Shown here: piece after piece, positions 1 through 9,996 of the stretch | Numbering within the stretch: position 1 is the first letter of the stretch | Layout of the letters: each line of letters starts with the position of its first letter | Assembly: GCF_008369105.1 (NCBI RefSeq) | Contig: NZ_VINQ01000001.1 | Span: 124,001-188,000 of the forward strand | Direction of reading: 5' to 3' | DNA length: 64,000 bases | Source of the DNA: Aquicoccus porphyridii | GTDB lineage: Bacteria; Pseudomonadota; Alphaproteobacteria; Rhodobacterales; Rhodobacteraceae | The notes under the pieces: generated by a model | The model's input: the letters and a program-made list of their open reading frames with translations, nothing else | Database searches by the model: none | What the model was told of the DNA's origin: nothing | Made by a program: the position numbers and the translations under genes

Positions 1-17
1 TTGCGGATCGACCGAAA

Positions 18-1835
18 TCAGCCCTGTTTCGACATCCGCTTGCGTTCATGCGGATCGAGGTGGCGTTTGCGCAGCCGGATCGCCTTGGGCGTGACCTCGA
101 CCAGTTCATCGTCGTTGATATAGGCGATGGCCTCTTCGAGCGAGAGAATCGTGGGCGGTGTCAGGCGCACGGCCTCGTCCGTGCCGCTGGCGCGCACGTT
201 GGTGAGCTTCTTGCCCTTGAGCGGGTTCACCTCGAGATCGTTTTCGCGGCTATGCTCGCCGATGATCATGCCCTGGTAGATCTTGTCCTGCGGGTTGACG
301 AACATCCGCCCCCGGTCTTCGAGATTCCAGAGCGCATAGGCCACGGCCTCGCCGTTCTCCATCGAGATGAGAACACCCGCGCGGCGGCCCGGGATCGGTC
401 CCTTGTGCGGAACCCAGCCGTGAAAGACGCGGTTCAACACGCCGGTGCCGCGCGTATCGGTCAGGAACTCGCCGTGATAGCCGATCAGCCCGCGCGAGGG
501 CACATGCGCGATGATGCGGGTCTTGCCGGCGCCCGCGGGTTTCATTTCGACCAGCTCGCCCTTGCGCGGGCCGGTGATCTTTTCGATCACGGCGCCGGTA
601 TAGTCGTCATCGACGTCGATCGTGACCTCTTCGACCGGTTCGAGCCTCTGGCCCTCGTCGTCGCGCATGATCACCTTGGGGCGCGAGATCGACAGTTCGA
701 ACCCTTCGCGGCGCATGTTCTCGATCAGCACGCCCATCTGCAATTCGCCGCGCCCGGCCACGTCGAAGGCTTCGCCGCCCGGCGTGTCTGAAACCCGGAT
801 CGCGACATTCGATTCGGCCTCTTTCATCAGGCGTTCGCGAATGACGCGGCTTTGCACCTTCTTGCCGTCGCGCCCGGCAAGCGGGCTGTCGTTGATGCCG
901 AAGGTGACCGAGATCGTCGGCGGGTCGATGGGTTGTGCATCAATCGGCGTGTCGACGGCCAGCGCGCAGATCGTATCGGCCACCGTGGCCTTTTGCATGC
1001 CCGAGATGCTGACGATGTCGCCGGCGACGGCCTCGTCGATGTCTCGCAGGGTGAGGCCGCGAAACGCCTGGATCTTGCTGATGCGGAACTGTTCGATCTT
1101 CTGGCCGATGCGCGATAGGGCCTGCACCGTCTGGCCCACTTTGAGGCGCCCGGATTCGACGCGCCCGGTGAGGATTCGCCCGACGAACGCATCGCTGCCC
1201 AGCGTGGTGGCGAGCATGCGGAAATCCTCGTCCGCGTGCTTTTGCTGTTTCGGCGCGGGGACGTGGTTGACGACCAGGTTGAAGAGCGCGTGCAGATCCT
1301 TGCGCGGGCCGTCAAGTTCGGCGTCGGCCCAGCCGCTGATGCCCGAGGCATAGAGATGCGGGAAGTCGAGCTGATCCTCGTTGGCCCCGAGATTGGCGAA
1401 AAGGTCGAACACCTCGTCCAGCGCGCGGTCGGGCTCGGCGGCGGGTTTGTCGACCTTGTTGAGAACGACGATGGGGCGCAGGCCGAGGGCGAGTGCCTTG
1501 GAGGTGACGAATTTGGTCTGTGGCATCGGGCCTTCGGCGGCGTCGACCAGAAGCACGACCCCGTCGACCATGCTGAGAATCCGTTCGACCTCACCGCCGA
1601 AATCGGCGTGGCCGGGGGTGTCGACGATATTGATGCGGGTGCCTTTCCACTCGACCGAGGTGGCCTTGGCCAGAATGGTGATCCCGCGTTCGCGTTCGAT
1701 ATCGTTGCTGTCCATCGCCCGTTCGGCCACGGCCTGATTCTCGCGGAACGAACCGGATTGTTTCAACAGCTCGTCCACGAGCGTGGTTTTCCCGTGGTCC
1801 ACGTGGGCAATGATTGCGATATTTCGCAGGTCCAT
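18..1835 (-). CDS. typA: Ribosome-associated GTPase TypA/BipA
   Basis: Translational GTPase of the EF-G/LepA class that binds the ribosome and helps 50S assembly and stress adaptation. The 605-residue product has the usual family length. The G domain is at the N-terminus, with the P-loop AHVDHGKTT around residues 9-17, the [11 protein letters not shown] switch II motif near 72 and NKVDKP near 127. EF-G-like domains II, III and V follow, plus the BipA-specific C-terminal domain, ending in a basic tail. The start ATG is the first codon before the conserved [18 protein letters not shown] start. It is divergent from argS across about 145 bases. The G-domain motifs and full length make this a confident call. 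Confidence 0.97.
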   Translation of the reverse strand: MDLRNIAIIAHVDHGKTTLVDELLKQSGSFRENQAVAERAMDSNDIERERGITILAKATSVEWKGTRINIVDTPGHADFGGEVERILSMVDGVVLLVDAAEGPMPQTKFVTSKALALGLRPIVVLNKVDKPAAEPDRALDEVFDLFANLGANEDQLDFPHLYASGISGWADAELDGPRKDLHALFNLVVNHVPAPKQQKHADEDFRMLATTLGSDAFVGRILTGRVESGRLKVGQTVQALSRIGQKIEQFRISKIQAFRGLTLRDIDEAVAGDIVSISGMQKATVADTICALAVDTPIDAQPIDPPTISVTFGINDSPLAGRDGKKVQSRVIRERLMKEAESNVAIRVSDTPGGEAFDVAGRGELQMGVLIENMRREGFELSISRPKVIMRDDEGQRLEPVEEVTIDVDDDYTGAVIEKITGPRKGELVEMKPAGAGKTRIIAHVPSRGLIGYHGEFLTDTRGTGVLNRVFHGWVPHKGPIPGRRAGVLISMENGEAVAYALWNLEDRGRMFVNPQDKIYQGMIIGEHSRENDLEVNPLKGKKLTNVRASGTDEAVRLTPPTILSLEEAIAYINDDELVEVTPKAIRLRKRHLDPHERKRMSKQG

Positions 1836-1981
1836 AAGTCAGCCTTCCTGAATGCGTCGGAGGCGCCTAACCCGGGGCGGCGCAAAAGGCCAGAGGCAAA
1901 GCGCAGGGCAAGGCGCATGGGCGGGTTGCAGCGTGGCCACTGTATGGTAAATGCAGACCTCTAACCAGCCAGGACCCACTC

Positions 1982-3727
1982 ATGAACCTTTTTTCGGATA
2001 TCCGCGACCTCGTCATCGATACGCTTGCCGCGATGCAGGGCGCGGGCGAATTGCCCGAGGACCTTGATTTCGCCAATGTCACGGTGGAGCCGCCGCGCGA
2101 TCCGGCGCATGGCGACATGGCGACCAACGCGGCGATGGTCCTTGCGAAACCGGCGGCGATGAAACCGCGCGACATTGCCCAAGTGCTGGCGGCGCGTTTG
2201 GCCGATGACGCGCGGATCACCAGCGCCGAGGTGGCCGGGCCGGGGTTTCTGAACCTGCGGCTCGATGCGGGCGTGTGGCAGGCGATCTTGCGCGCGGTGC
2301 TGGCCGAGGGGGCGGATTTCGGCCGATCAGACCTTGGCGCGGGCAAGCGGGTCAACGTCGAATACGTGAGCGCCAACCCCACCGGTCCCCTGCATGTGGG
2401 CCATACGCGGGGCGCGGTCTTTGGTGATGCGCTGGCCTCGCTGCTGGATTTCGCGGGCTATGACGTGACCCGCGAATATTACATCAACGATGGCGGCGCG
2501 CAGGTTGACACCTTGGCACGGTCGGTTTTCGAGCGCTATCGCGAGGCGTGCGGGCTTGAGCCCGAGATCGCGGATGGGCTTTATCCGGGCGATTACCTCG
2601 TTCCCGTCGGTGCGGCGCTCAAGGCGAAATATGGCGAGAGCCTGCTCGACAAGGGCGAGGAGGACTGGCTCGAAGAGCTGCGCGACTTCGCCACCGATGC
2701 GATGATGGAGCTGATCCGCGCGGACCTCAAGGCACTGGGCGTCGAGATGGACGTGTTCTATAGCGAGAAATCGCTTTATGGCACCGGACGGATCGAGGCG
2801 GCGATCGAAAGCCTGCGCGACAAGGGGTTGATCTATCGCGGCACGCTCGAGCCGCCCAAGGGCAAGATGCCCGAGGATTGGGAACCGCGTGAACAAACGC
2901 TGTTCCGCTCGACGGAACATGGTGATGACCTCGATCGTCCGATCATGAAGTCGGACGGCGGCTGGACCTATTTCGCCCCCGATGTCGCCTATCATTTCGA
3001 CAAGATTTCCAGAGGCTTCGACGCGCTTATCGATGTGTTCGGGGCGGATCATGGCGGCTATGTCAAGCGGATGAAGGCCGCCGTTTCGGCGCTCTCGGAT
3101 GGCAAGGTGCCGCTCGATATCAAGCTCACGCAACTGGTCAAGTTGTGGAAGAACGGCGAGCCGTTCAAGATGTCCAAGCGGGCGGGCAATTTCGTGACCC
3201 TGCGCGACGTGGTCGACCAGGTGGGCGCGGATGTGACGCGGTTCCATATGCTCACCCGCAAGAACGATGCGCCGCTCGATTTCGATTTCGACAAGGTGAC
3301 GGAGCAATCCAAGGACAACCCGGTTTTCTATGTGCAATATGCCCATGCGCGGGTCTGTTCAGTGCTGCGCAAGGCCGCCGAGGCGGGGATCGACGCGGCG
3401 GACGCGACGCTTGGCGATGCCGATCTGGCCAGGCTGGGGCATGAGGCCGAGATGACGGTGATCCGCAAACTGGCCGAGTGGCCGCGCCTCGTCGACACGG
3501 CGGGCCGCGCGAACGAACCGCATCGCGTGGCGTTTTACCTATATGAACTGGCCAGCGAGTTTCACAGCCTGTGGAACAGAGGCAATGATGAACCCGGATT
3601 GCGTTTTCTTCAGGAGGGTGATCCGGCCACAAGCCAGTCGAAAATGGCTCTTGCCCGGTCCGTGGCCGTTGTTATTTCCGCAGGTCTTGGTATTCTGGGG
3701 GTCACTCCGGCGGAAGAAATGCGCTGA
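1982..3727 (+). CDS. argS: Arginyl-tRNA synthetase
   Basis: Class I aminoacyl-tRNA synthetase that charges tRNA-Arg in the cytosol. The 581-residue protein carries the N-terminal ArgS additional domain, then the HIGH-type signature inside [15 protein letters not shown] (about residues 123-137) and the KMSKR signature inside [10 protein letters not shown] (about residue 400). The C-terminal part is the DALR-type anticodon-binding domain. It leads a plus-strand run through the SPOR protein, nagZ, scpA and scpB. About 80 bases separate it from the SPOR gene, so cotranscription is possible but not shown. Confidence 0.97.
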   Translation: MNLFSDIRDLVIDTLAAMQGAGELPEDLDFANVTVEPPRDPAHGDMATNAAMVLAKPAAMKPRDIAQVLAARLADDARITSAEVAGPGFLNLRLDAGVWQAILRAVLAEGADFGRSDLGAGKRVNVEYVSANPTGPLHVGHTRGAVFGDALASLLDFAGYDVTREYYINDGGAQVDTLARSVFERYREACGLEPEIADGLYPGDYLVPVGAALKAKYGESLLDKGEEDWLEELRDFATDAMMELIRADLKALGVEMDVFYSEKSLYGTGRIEAAIESLRDKGLIYRGTLEPPKGKMPEDWEPREQTLFRSTEHGDDLDRPIMKSDGGWTYFAPDVAYHFDKISRGFDALIDVFGADHGGYVKRMKAAVSALSDGKVPLDIKLTQLVKLWKNGEPFKMSKRAGNFVTLRDVVDQVGADVTRFHMLTRKNDAPLDFDFDKVTEQSKDNPVFYVQYAHARVCSVLRKAAEAGIDAADATLGDADLARLGHEAEMTVIRKLAEWPRLVDTAGRANEPHRVAFYLYELASEFHSLWNRGNDEPGLRFLQEGDPATSQSKMALARSVAVVISAGLGILGVTPAEEMR

Positions 3728-3807
3728 CAGGCAAAACGCGCCATCGCCGGTGAAGCAGTCAAGACAACCCTGGCGGCAATGTATCGTCCGGGGAAAGCGA
3801 GGCGAAC

Positions 3808-4797
3808 ATGGCGGATATTCCATTGGGCGGTCCATATCACGGGACGCATGCGGGTCGTGGCACAACGACAGGTGAAATCGAGGGGGCCGACACGGTCAGA
3901 ACCCTTGGAACGGTGGTGAACTGGGCCGGGGCTGCGGTGTCGCTTGCGCTTATCCTGGGGATAAGTATCTGGGGTTACAAGATGTTGGCGCGCGATGTGA
4001 GCGGTGTGCCGATCGTGCGCGCCGCCGAGGGCCAGCAGATGCGGGTGCAGCCCGAGAAGCCGGGCGGACGCCCGGCGCTGCATCAGGGGCTCGCGGTGAA
4101 CAGCGTTGCGGCGCTCGGGCCTGCCGAAGAACCGGCGGACCGGCTGATCCTTGCACCGGCACCGGTTGATCTCAGCGAAGAAGATGTCGCGCAGGGCGCC
4201 TTGCGATCCACCCGGGATGATGTATCGGACGCTGAGGCGGCAAAGCCCGAAGCCGGGTCGGCAGTGGACGGGCCGGAAATGGCGTCGATCCGGGCGCTGG
4301 CCGATCAACTGGCCGCCGGGGCCGAACGGCTGGATGCGGGCGAGGCGTCGGAAACGGTGCAACAGGTCGCGGTTGTCGTGCCCGAGATTGAGGACGTGCC
4401 CGAACCGGAGAACAGGCCGGTGATCGAAGGCGGGCTCAAGCAATCGCTGCGCCCGGTCCTGCGGCCCGCCGAGATCAAACCCACAGCCGTGGCGGCCGTG
4501 GCGCCCGCGGCCGCGCCGGAAGAGATTGATCCGGACAGCATCGCCAAGGGCACGAGGCTGGCACAGCTTGGCGCCTATGAGAGTGCCGAGGTTGCACGCC
4601 GCGAATGGGATCGGCTGAGCCAGAGGTTTGGCGACTATCTCGAGGGAAAACAGCGCGTTATCCAGAGGGCGCAAAGCGGCGGGCGCACCTTTTACCGGCT
4701 GCGGGCCATGGGATTTGCCGATCTCAACGACGCGCGGCGGTTCTGTTCGGCGCTGGTCGCCGAGCGGGCCGATTGTATCCCGGTGACGACACGGTGA
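3808..4797 (+). CDS. SPOR domain-containing membrane protein
   Basis: Predicted inner-membrane protein with a peptidoglycan-binding SPOR domain, a type usually linked to the division septum. The 329 residues comprise a short cytoplasmic N-terminus, one membrane helix at about residues 36-58, a long Pro/Ala/Glu-rich periplasmic linker, and a C-terminal SPOR domain from about residue 250 (KGTRLAQLGAYESAEVARRE onward). Its stop overlaps the GTG start of nagZ by four bases (GTGA), implying translational coupling with a cell-wall recycling enzyme. SPOR proteins followed by nagZ and scpAB are a common Rhodobacteraceae arrangement. The septal role is inferred from the domain alone. Confidence 0.85.
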   Translation: MADIPLGGPYHGTHAGRGTTTGEIEGADTVRTLGTVVNWAGAAVSLALILGISIWGYKMLARDVSGVPIVRAAEGQQMRVQPEKPGGRPALHQGLAVNSVAALGPAEEPADRLILAPAPVDLSEEDVAQGALRSTRDDVSDAEAAKPEAGSAVDGPEMASIRALADQLAAGAERLDAGEASETVQQVAVVVPEIEDVPEPENRPVIEGGLKQSLRPVLRPAEIKPTAVAAVAPAAAPEEIDPDSIAKGTRLAQLGAYESAEVARREWDRLSQRFGDYLEGKQRVIQRAQSGGRTFYRLRAMGFADLNDARRFCSALVAERADCIPVTTR

Positions 4798-5801
4798 GCC
4801 GCTTCGGCGCGACGATCCTCGATGCCGAGGGGCTGCGGCTTACGGCGGAGGAGAAAGCGTTTTTCCGCGATGCCGATCCGTTCGGGTTCATCCTGTTTGC
4901 GCGCAACGTGGAAAGCCCCGAACAGCTTGCCGCGCTTTGTGCCGAGATGCGCGAGGCGGTGGGGCGCGAGGCGGTGATCACCATTGACCAGGAGGGGGGG
5001 CGAGTGCAGCGGCTGCGCGCGCCGCTCTGGCGCGACTGGGCGCCGCCGCTCGAGCAGGTGGAGCGGGCCGGGGCAGAGGCCGAGCGGGTGATGTATCTGC
5101 GCTACCGGATCATCGCGCATGAGCTGCGCGCCGTCGGGATCGACAGCAATTGCGCCCCCCTTGTGGATGTGGCGACGACGCAAACGCATCCGTTCCTGCG
5201 CAACCGGTGCTATGGTGAGAGTGCCGAGACGGTGGCGCGGATCGGGCGGGCGGTGGCTGAGGCGCATCTCGATGGTGGCGTGTTGCCGGTGGTCAAGCAC
5301 ACTCCCGGGCATGGCCGCGCACAAAGCGACAGCCACCTTGAACTGCCCCGGGTCGATGCCGTGAAGAGCGCGCTGCAAGAGGTTGATTTCATGCCTTTCC
5401 GTGCGCTTTGCGACATGCCGTTCGGGATGACCGCGCATGTGGTTTACGAGGCGCTGGATACGGGTCCGGCGACGCTTTCCCCGGTTGTCATGGCAATGAT
5501 CCGCGACGAGATCGGGTTCGGTGGCCTGATCATGAGCGACGATATCTCGATGAAGGCGCTGGCGGGGGATTTGGGCGACCTGAGCCGAGAGGCGATTGCG
5601 GCGGGGTGTGACGTGGTGTTGCATTGCAACGGCACGCTGGGCGAAAAGCGCCTTGTGGCCGAGGCGGCGGGGCGGATGGGCGAGGCGGCGCAGACCCGGG
5701 CCGAACGGGCGCTGGCGGCAAGGCAGGCGCCCGGGGAGATTGACATCGCGGCGCTGGAAGCCGAATTTGAGGCGCTTGCGAAGGGCGCTGTGGATGGCTG
5801 A
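4794..5801 (+). CDS. nagZ: Beta-N-acetylhexosaminidase NagZ
   Basis: Glycoside hydrolase family 3 enzyme that removes GlcNAc from 1,6-anhydroMurNAc muropeptides during cytoplasmic peptidoglycan recycling. I start it at the GTG overlapping the SPOR gene stop, giving 335 residues (VSRFGATILDAEG...). A longer upstream extension would lie inside the SPOR gene and is not family-like. Seen motifs are the conserved KHTPGHGRAQSDSH loop containing the catalytic His, and the MSDDISMKAL segment with the nucleophile Asp. There is no signal peptide, as expected for a cytoplasmic enzyme. Its end overlaps the scpA start by eight bases. Confidence 0.93.
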   Translation: MSRFGATILDAEGLRLTAEEKAFFRDADPFGFILFARNVESPEQLAALCAEMREAVGREAVITIDQEGGRVQRLRAPLWRDWAPPLEQVERAGAEAERVMYLRYRIIAHELRAVGIDSNCAPLVDVATTQTHPFLRNRCYGESAETVARIGRAVAEAHLDGGVLPVVKHTPGHGRAQSDSHLELPRVDAVKSALQEVDFMPFRALCDMPFGMTAHVVYEALDTGPATLSPVVMAMIRDEIGFGGLIMSDDISMKALAGDLGDLSREAIAAGCDVVLHCNGTLGEKRLVAEAAGRMGEAAQTRAERALAARQAPGEIDIAALEAEFEALAKGAVDG

Positions 5802-6576
5802 GGACGAGTTCGAGGAAGATCGGCAATCGGTGAGCGAGCGGCTGGCGGCCGAAGCGCTCATTGTGGATGTGGACGGGTTCGAGGGGCCGCTTGACGTGCT
5901 GCTCACGCTGAGCCGGACGCAGAAGGTCGATCTGCGCAAGATCAGCGTCTTGCAACTTGCCCGGCAATACCTTGCTTTTGTTGAGAAAGCCAAGGCGCTG
6001 CGGCTTGAACTGGCGGCGGATTACCTTGTCATGGCGGCGTGGCTGGCGTTTCTCAAATCGCGCCTTCTGTTGCCGCCCGATCCCAGCGAAGAGGGCCCGT
6101 CGGGCGAGGAACTGGCGGCGCATCTGGCGTTCCAACTGGAGCGGTTGCAGGCAATGCGCGACGTGGCCGCGCGGTTGATGGCGCGGGATCGGCTGGGGCG
6201 GGATTTCTTTGCGCGGGGCGTCCCCGAGGATGTGACGCGGGTGCGCAAGGTCCGGTTCACGGCGACGCTTCTCGACCTGATGCAGGGCTATGCGCGGATA
6301 CGCACCCGCGACGAGTTTCGCCCCTATGCGATGGATCGCGATGCGGTGTGGACGATGGAGCAGGCGCTGGAACGGATGCGCGGGTTGATCGGGTTCGCGG
6401 GGCAATGGACCGATATTGCGAGCTATATTCCCGAGGGCTGGGACGGCGATCCGGCGCGGCGGCGCTCGTCGCTGGCCTCGACTTTCGCGGCTTCGCTCGA
6501 ACTGGTGAAAGAGGGGCGGGTCGAGCTGCGCCAGGCCGAGACATTCGCGCCGATCGAGCTTCGCAGGAAGGATTAA
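5794..6576 (+). CDS. scpA: Segregation and condensation protein A (kleisin)
   Basis: Kleisin subunit of the SMC-ScpAB condensin, bridging SMC heads for chromosome organisation and segregation. The chosen ATG gives 260 residues beginning MAEDEFEEDRQ. The family signature VDGFEGPLDVLLTLSRTQKVD appears as FEGPLDVLL at about residue 27, followed by helices rich in Arg/Leu and a C-terminal winged-helix region. The gene overlaps nagZ by eight bases and is four bases from scpB, so the three are probably translated from one mRNA. Upstream in-frame starts fall inside nagZ and were not used. Confidence 0.93.
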   Translation: MAEDEFEEDRQSVSERLAAEALIVDVDGFEGPLDVLLTLSRTQKVDLRKISVLQLARQYLAFVEKAKALRLELAADYLVMAAWLAFLKSRLLLPPDPSEEGPSGEELAAHLAFQLERLQAMRDVAARLMARDRLGRDFFARGVPEDVTRVRKVRFTATLLDLMQGYARIRTRDEFRPYAMDRDAVWTMEQALERMRGLIGFAGQWTDIASYIPEGWDGDPARRRSSLASTFAASLELVKEGRVELRQAETFAPIELRRKD

Positions 6577-6580
6577 AAAC

Positions 6581-7249
6581 ATGTCGGAAGACATTGATAA
6601 CGAAAAAGAAAAATCCCGCGACACCCTGTTCGAAGCGCCGCCCATCGCCGAGCAGGAGCGGATGGTCGAAGCCATTCTTTTCGCCAGTGCCGAGCCGGTG
6701 ACGGTGCAGGAACTCAACGGCCGGATGCCCTATGGATCGGATGCGGCGGAAGCGCTGGTGCATCTGCGCAAACGCTATGACGGGCGCGGCGTGCAGGTGG
6801 TCAAGGTCGGCGATGCCTGGGCGATCCGGACCGCGCCCGACCTCGGGTTCCTGATGCAGAAGGAGACGGTCGAGACCCGCAAGCTGAGCCGGGCGGCGAT
6901 CGAGACGCTGGCGATCATCGCCTATCACCAGCCGGTGACGCGGGCCGAGATCGAGGAAATCCGCGGGGTGAGCGTGTCGCGGGGAACGGTGGATCAACTG
7001 CTTGAAATGGAATGGATTCGCTTTGGCCGGCGCAAGATGACGCCGGGGCGGCCGGTGACATTCGTGGTGACGCAGGGCTTTCTCGATCATTTCGGGCTGG
7101 AAAGCGCACGCGATCTTCCGGGGTTGAAGGATCTGCGCGCCGCGGGCCTGTTGGAGAGCCGCCCGCCGCCGGGATTGATGCCGCTGACGGGCGATGGGGA
7201 AGAGGAAGACGAGGCATCGGAGGGGCAAAGCGAGCTGTTCGAGGATTGA
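6581..7249 (+). CDS. scpB: SMC-Scp complex subunit ScpB
   Basis: Partner of ScpA in the condensin complex, built of tandem winged-helix domains that dimerise and bind the kleisin. The 222-residue product contains the typical LSRAAIETLAIIAYHQPVTR stretch at about residue 105, followed by EIEEIRGVSV, and ends in an acidic tail. The spacing from scpA is four bases. The N-terminus is charged and probably flexible. No frameshift or missing segment is seen. Confidence 0.94.
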   Translation: MSEDIDNEKEKSRDTLFEAPPIAEQERMVEAILFASAEPVTVQELNGRMPYGSDAAEALVHLRKRYDGRGVQVVKVGDAWAIRTAPDLGFLMQKETVETRKLSRAAIETLAIIAYHQPVTRAEIEEIRGVSVSRGTVDQLLEMEWIRFGRRKMTPGRPVTFVVTQGFLDHFGLESARDLPGLKDLRAAGLLESRPPPGLMPLTGDGEEEDEASEGQSELFED

Positions 7250-7358
7250 GGGCGAGTGTCGCATGCTCGGATCGTGATTTGGTAAACCCTGCGATCCGTG
7301 CCATATTCCGGGCCAAATGACCCTGTAATGGGGCAAGAGCCAAAGGCAGGAGGGCGCC

Positions 7359-7574
7359 ATGAACGCCAATCAGATCATCAATCTCGTGATGCGGATGTTC
7401 GTTCGCAAGGCCGTGGGGCGCGGCATGAATGCAGGCATCAACCGTATGGCGGGAAAGGGAAAATCCCGAGAAGAGATGTCACCCGAAGAACGCCAGAAGG
7501 CACGGCAGGGCAAGCAATCGGCCCGCCGGGCGCGGCAGATGATGAAGATGGGCCGCCGCATCGGACGGATGTGA
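7359..7574 (+). CDS. Small basic hypothetical protein
   Basis: A 71-residue, very basic protein (MNANQIINLVMRMFVRKAVG...) rich in Arg, Lys and Met, ending MMKMGRRIGRM. A good ribosome-binding site (GGCAGGAGGGC) stands about 6 bases before the ATG at 7359, which supports it being a gene. The N-terminal third is hydrophobic enough to form an amphipathic helix, and the rest is a KSREEMSPEERQKARQGKQ-type charged helix. I recall similar small proteins in Rhodobacteraceae near scpB, but no function is known to me. A nucleic-acid or membrane-surface role would be a guess. Confidence 0.7.
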   Translation: MNANQIINLVMRMFVRKAVGRGMNAGINRMAGKGKSREEMSPEERQKARQGKQSARRARQMMKMGRRIGRM

Positions 7575-7581
7575 GCGCGCG

Positions 7582-7602
7582 GCAGGGTTAAGCGAACCCT
7601 GC
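7582..7602 (+). terminator. Hairpin after the small basic gene
   Basis: A perfect 8-base stem (GCAGGGTT / AACCCTGC) with a 5-base loop begins 8 bases after the small gene's stop. No U-tract follows, so it may be a weak terminator or an mRNA-stabilising 3' stem rather than a classical intrinsic terminator. Confidence 0.4.
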
Positions 7603-7721
7603 ACCATCGTTCCGACAGGTTAACGCGATTTTTCGGCGAAAAAACGGGGGGTGACATCCGCGCACCGTCCGGCTGCTCTCCGGCTGCCGGGGTGATGGTC
7701 ATCTTGCGTTAACGAAAAGGG

Positions 7722-8801
7722 TTAACCGGGCGCGCGGAAGTGCTTGGAGAGCTTGAGGCCCTGGCCCTGGTAATTCGAGGAGATGCCGGTGCCGTAAAGC
7801 TGTCGTGGCACCTGCGACATGCGTTCATAGACGAGGCGCCCCACCACCTGCCCGTGTTCGAGCACGAAGGGCGATTCGTGGCAGCGCACTTCGAGCACCC
7901 CGCGCGAGCCCGCGCCACCCTGTTGCGCGTGGCCGAAACCGGGATCGAAGAAGCCCGCGTAATGCACCCGGAACTCGCCCACCATGGCGAGGAAGGGGGC
8001 CATTTCGGCGGCATAGGCAGGCGGGATATGCACCGCTTCGCGGCTCACCAGGATGTAGAAGGCGCCGGGGTCGAGGATGATCTGGCCCGATGCGCTGTGC
8101 AGTTCTTCCCAGTATTCTGACGGGTCGTAATAGCCGATGCGGTCGAGGTCGATCACGCCGGTATGGGGCTTGGCGCGATAGCCAACGCGGGTGCCCTGTG
8201 ACGGTTTGAGATCGACGGAAAAACCCAGGCCCTCGTCGATGAGGGCGGGGCCGTCGACCAGTGGGGTTTCGCCATGGAGCGCGTTCAGTTCATCGTCGGT
8301 GAGCGTGGCCTGCCCGGCGCGAAACCGGATCTGGTTGAGGCGCATGCCGGGGCGGACCAGCACCGAAAAGCTGCGTGGGCAGATCTCGGCATAGAGCGGG
8401 CCGTGATAGCCCGGGGCGATGCGGTCGAATTCTTCGCCGCCATCGGTGATCGCGCGGGTCAGAAGGTCGAGCCGCCCGGTCGAGCTCTTGGCGTTGGCGA
8501 CGGCCTGAATGCCGGGGGGCAGGGCGAGCCCTTCCATCAGGGGCACGACATAGACGCAGCCCTTTTCGAGGACCGCACCGGCCGAAAGGTCGATCTGATG
8601 CATTTCAAACTCGGCCAGCCGGTCGGATACCGGGCGGCCCTCACCGGCGAGAAACGAGGCGCGCACCCGCCATGCGCGGGTGCCGAGGCGCAGGTCGAGA
8701 CTGGCCGGTTGAACCTGATCGGGCAGGATGGCGGGGTCGGCGGTGATCTCGCCCCGGGCGATCATCTCTTCGATCTGCTGGCTGGCCAGAACGCCTGTCA
8801 T
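7722..8801 (-). CDS. dcd: 2'-deoxycytidine 5'-triphosphate deaminase (long form)
   Basis: Deaminates dCTP to dUTP, feeding thymidylate synthesis. The 359-residue protein is about twice the length of E. coli Dcd (193 residues) and is the tandem-domain form found in alphaproteobacteria. The conserved region with KSSTGRLDLLTRAITDG and the LYAEICPRSFSVLVRPGMRL strand is seen in the N-terminal half. A second dUTPase-like barrel follows (FYILVSREAVHIPP onward). I start it at the ATG at 8801 because GGGAGAG precedes it at good spacing. An upstream ATG at 8828 lacks such a site. It ends against the small gene's 3' region in convergent orientation. Confidence 0.92.
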   Translation of the reverse strand: MTGVLASQQIEEMIARGEITADPAILPDQVQPASLDLRLGTRAWRVRASFLAGEGRPVSDRLAEFEMHQIDLSAGAVLEKGCVYVVPLMEGLALPPGIQAVANAKSSTGRLDLLTRAITDGGEEFDRIAPGYHGPLYAEICPRSFSVLVRPGMRLNQIRFRAGQATLTDDELNALHGETPLVDGPALIDEGLGFSVDLKPSQGTRVGYRAKPHTGVIDLDRIGYYDPSEYWEELHSASGQIILDPGAFYILVSREAVHIPPAYAAEMAPFLAMVGEFRVHYAGFFDPGFGHAQQGGAGSRGVLEVRCHESPFVLEHGQVVGRLVYERMSQVPRQLYGTGISSNYQGQGLKLSKHFRAPG

Positions 8802-8909
8802 TTTCGTCTCTCCCGCAGGGTTTCGCATGGGGATACATGCGCTTGCGCGGGGGGAAAAGGAAAATTTCCGGGGTGGCGACCGACATGGCCGCTATGGGGG
8901 CGGAGTTGA

Positions 8910-8986
8910 TGGTCGGGCTAGCAGGATTCGAACCTACGACCTCCCGTCCCCCAGACGGACGCGCTACCAGACTGCGCTATAGCCCG
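8910..8986 (-). tRNA. tRNA-Pro (GGG anticodon)
   Basis: On the minus strand the sequence folds as a full cloverleaf. It has acceptor stem CGGGCTA/TAGCCCG, D arm GCGC/GCGC, anticodon stem TCCGT/ACGGG and loop CTGGGGG with GGG at positions 34-36. The T arm is GTAGG-TTCGAAT-CCTGC, and A73 is followed by an encoded CCA. GGG reads proline codons CCC and CCU. Confidence 0.95.
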
Positions 8987-9069
8987 ACGTTGCGCCTAGA
9001 TAACGGTTTTGCGGGTGGGGGCAAGGGGGAATTTGACGAAACCGGCCGCGATTGCGCCGGGGGGAAGGT

Positions 9070-9984
9070 TCAATCCGGTGCCGTGGTTTCGGCCGCGCCG
9101 CTTCGGCGGGCGTGAAGCGCCGCGAGCCGGTCGCGCAGGGTGCGCAGTTCGGCCCGGGCATCGGGCGCGAGCGGTTTGCCCTTGCGCGCCGCGATGGCGG
9201 TCAGAAGGCCGGGCGGGGCGGTGATGCTGTCATCGGCGGGATCGGGCGAGAGGTCGATCGGCGCCGGGCGCGGGGGCGCGGAGTCGGGATCGGCGGGCGT
9301 ATCCGCCTCTCTGGGCGGCGGCCCGGGTTGCGGGTCGGACCCCGCGTCGGGTCGCGGATCGTGGCGGGGCGCGGAGCGCGGGGGCGAGGCTTGTGGGGTC
9401 GCTTCGCCGTGATGGAGGAAGGCGGGCAGGGAGTCGGGGGATGTGTCGGCCGGCGCGGGTGCATCGGTGTCGGGCGCCGGGGCGTCTTCCGGCGAGAGAT
9501 CGGCGGGCTCGGATTCGGGCGGTGCGGCCTTTTCGGTGGAGTCACCGGGTTGATCCGTGGCGGCGGCGGTTTCGCCCTGCGCCGCGGGTTCGGGTTCAGG
9601 CTCGGTCTCGGGCGCGCGCTGGAAGGGCAGGACGGTGGCGCTGTCATCGGGGGGCGCAACCGTGGGGGCGGTCGTGGTCTCGACCGTGTCGCCCGGGCCC
9701 ATCTCTCCGTCGATCGCGGGCGAGAGCGCCGCGACATGTTTGACCCCTTGGTCGCGCAGGATTTTCTGCACGCCCTTGATGGTCATCCCGTCATCGTGGA
9801 GCAGTTTCTTGATGCCGCCGATCAGTTCCATGTCGGCGGGCCGGTAATAGCGGCGCCCGCCGGCGCGTTTCACCGGCTTGATCTGGGGAAACTTGCTTTC
9901 CCAGAAGCGCAACACATGGGCCGGGGTTTCGAGCCAGTCGGCGACTTCGCTGATGGTTCGGAAAGCGTCGGCGGATTTGCCCAT
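9070..9984 (-). CDS. MerR family transcriptional regulator with long disordered tail
   Basis: DNA-binding protein of 304 residues. The N-terminal MerR winged helix is clear at about residues 9-75 ([20 protein letters not shown], then [21 protein letters not shown]). From about residue 95 onward the protein is low-complexity, rich in Pro, Glu, Thr and Ala, with no recognisable effector domain or metal-binding Cys. A final basic helix ([19 protein letters not shown]) resembles a short coiled coil. AGGAGGGC precedes the start. It follows ihfA by 12 bases and is probably cotranscribed with it, as in related genomes where MerR and IHF alpha are neighbours. Target genes are unknown. Confidence 0.85.
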   Translation of the reverse strand: MGKSADAFRTISEVADWLETPAHVLRFWESKFPQIKPVKRAGGRRYYRPADMELIGGIKKLLHDDGMTIKGVQKILRDQGVKHVAALSPAIDGEMGPGDTVETTTAPTVAPPDDSATVLPFQRAPETEPEPEPAAQGETAAATDQPGDSTEKAAPPESEPADLSPEDAPAPDTDAPAPADTSPDSLPAFLHHGEATPQASPPRSAPRHDPRPDAGSDPQPGPPPREADTPADPDSAPPRPAPIDLSPDPADDSITAPPGLLTAIAARKGKPLAPDARAELRTLRDRLAALHARRSGAAETTAPD

Positions 9985-9996
9985 GTGCGGGCCCTC

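Noticed and set aside
8910-8986. tRNA-Pro gene as an integration site of a mobile island
   Set aside because: No integrase or direct repeat of the tRNA 3' end nearby; neighbours are core genes.
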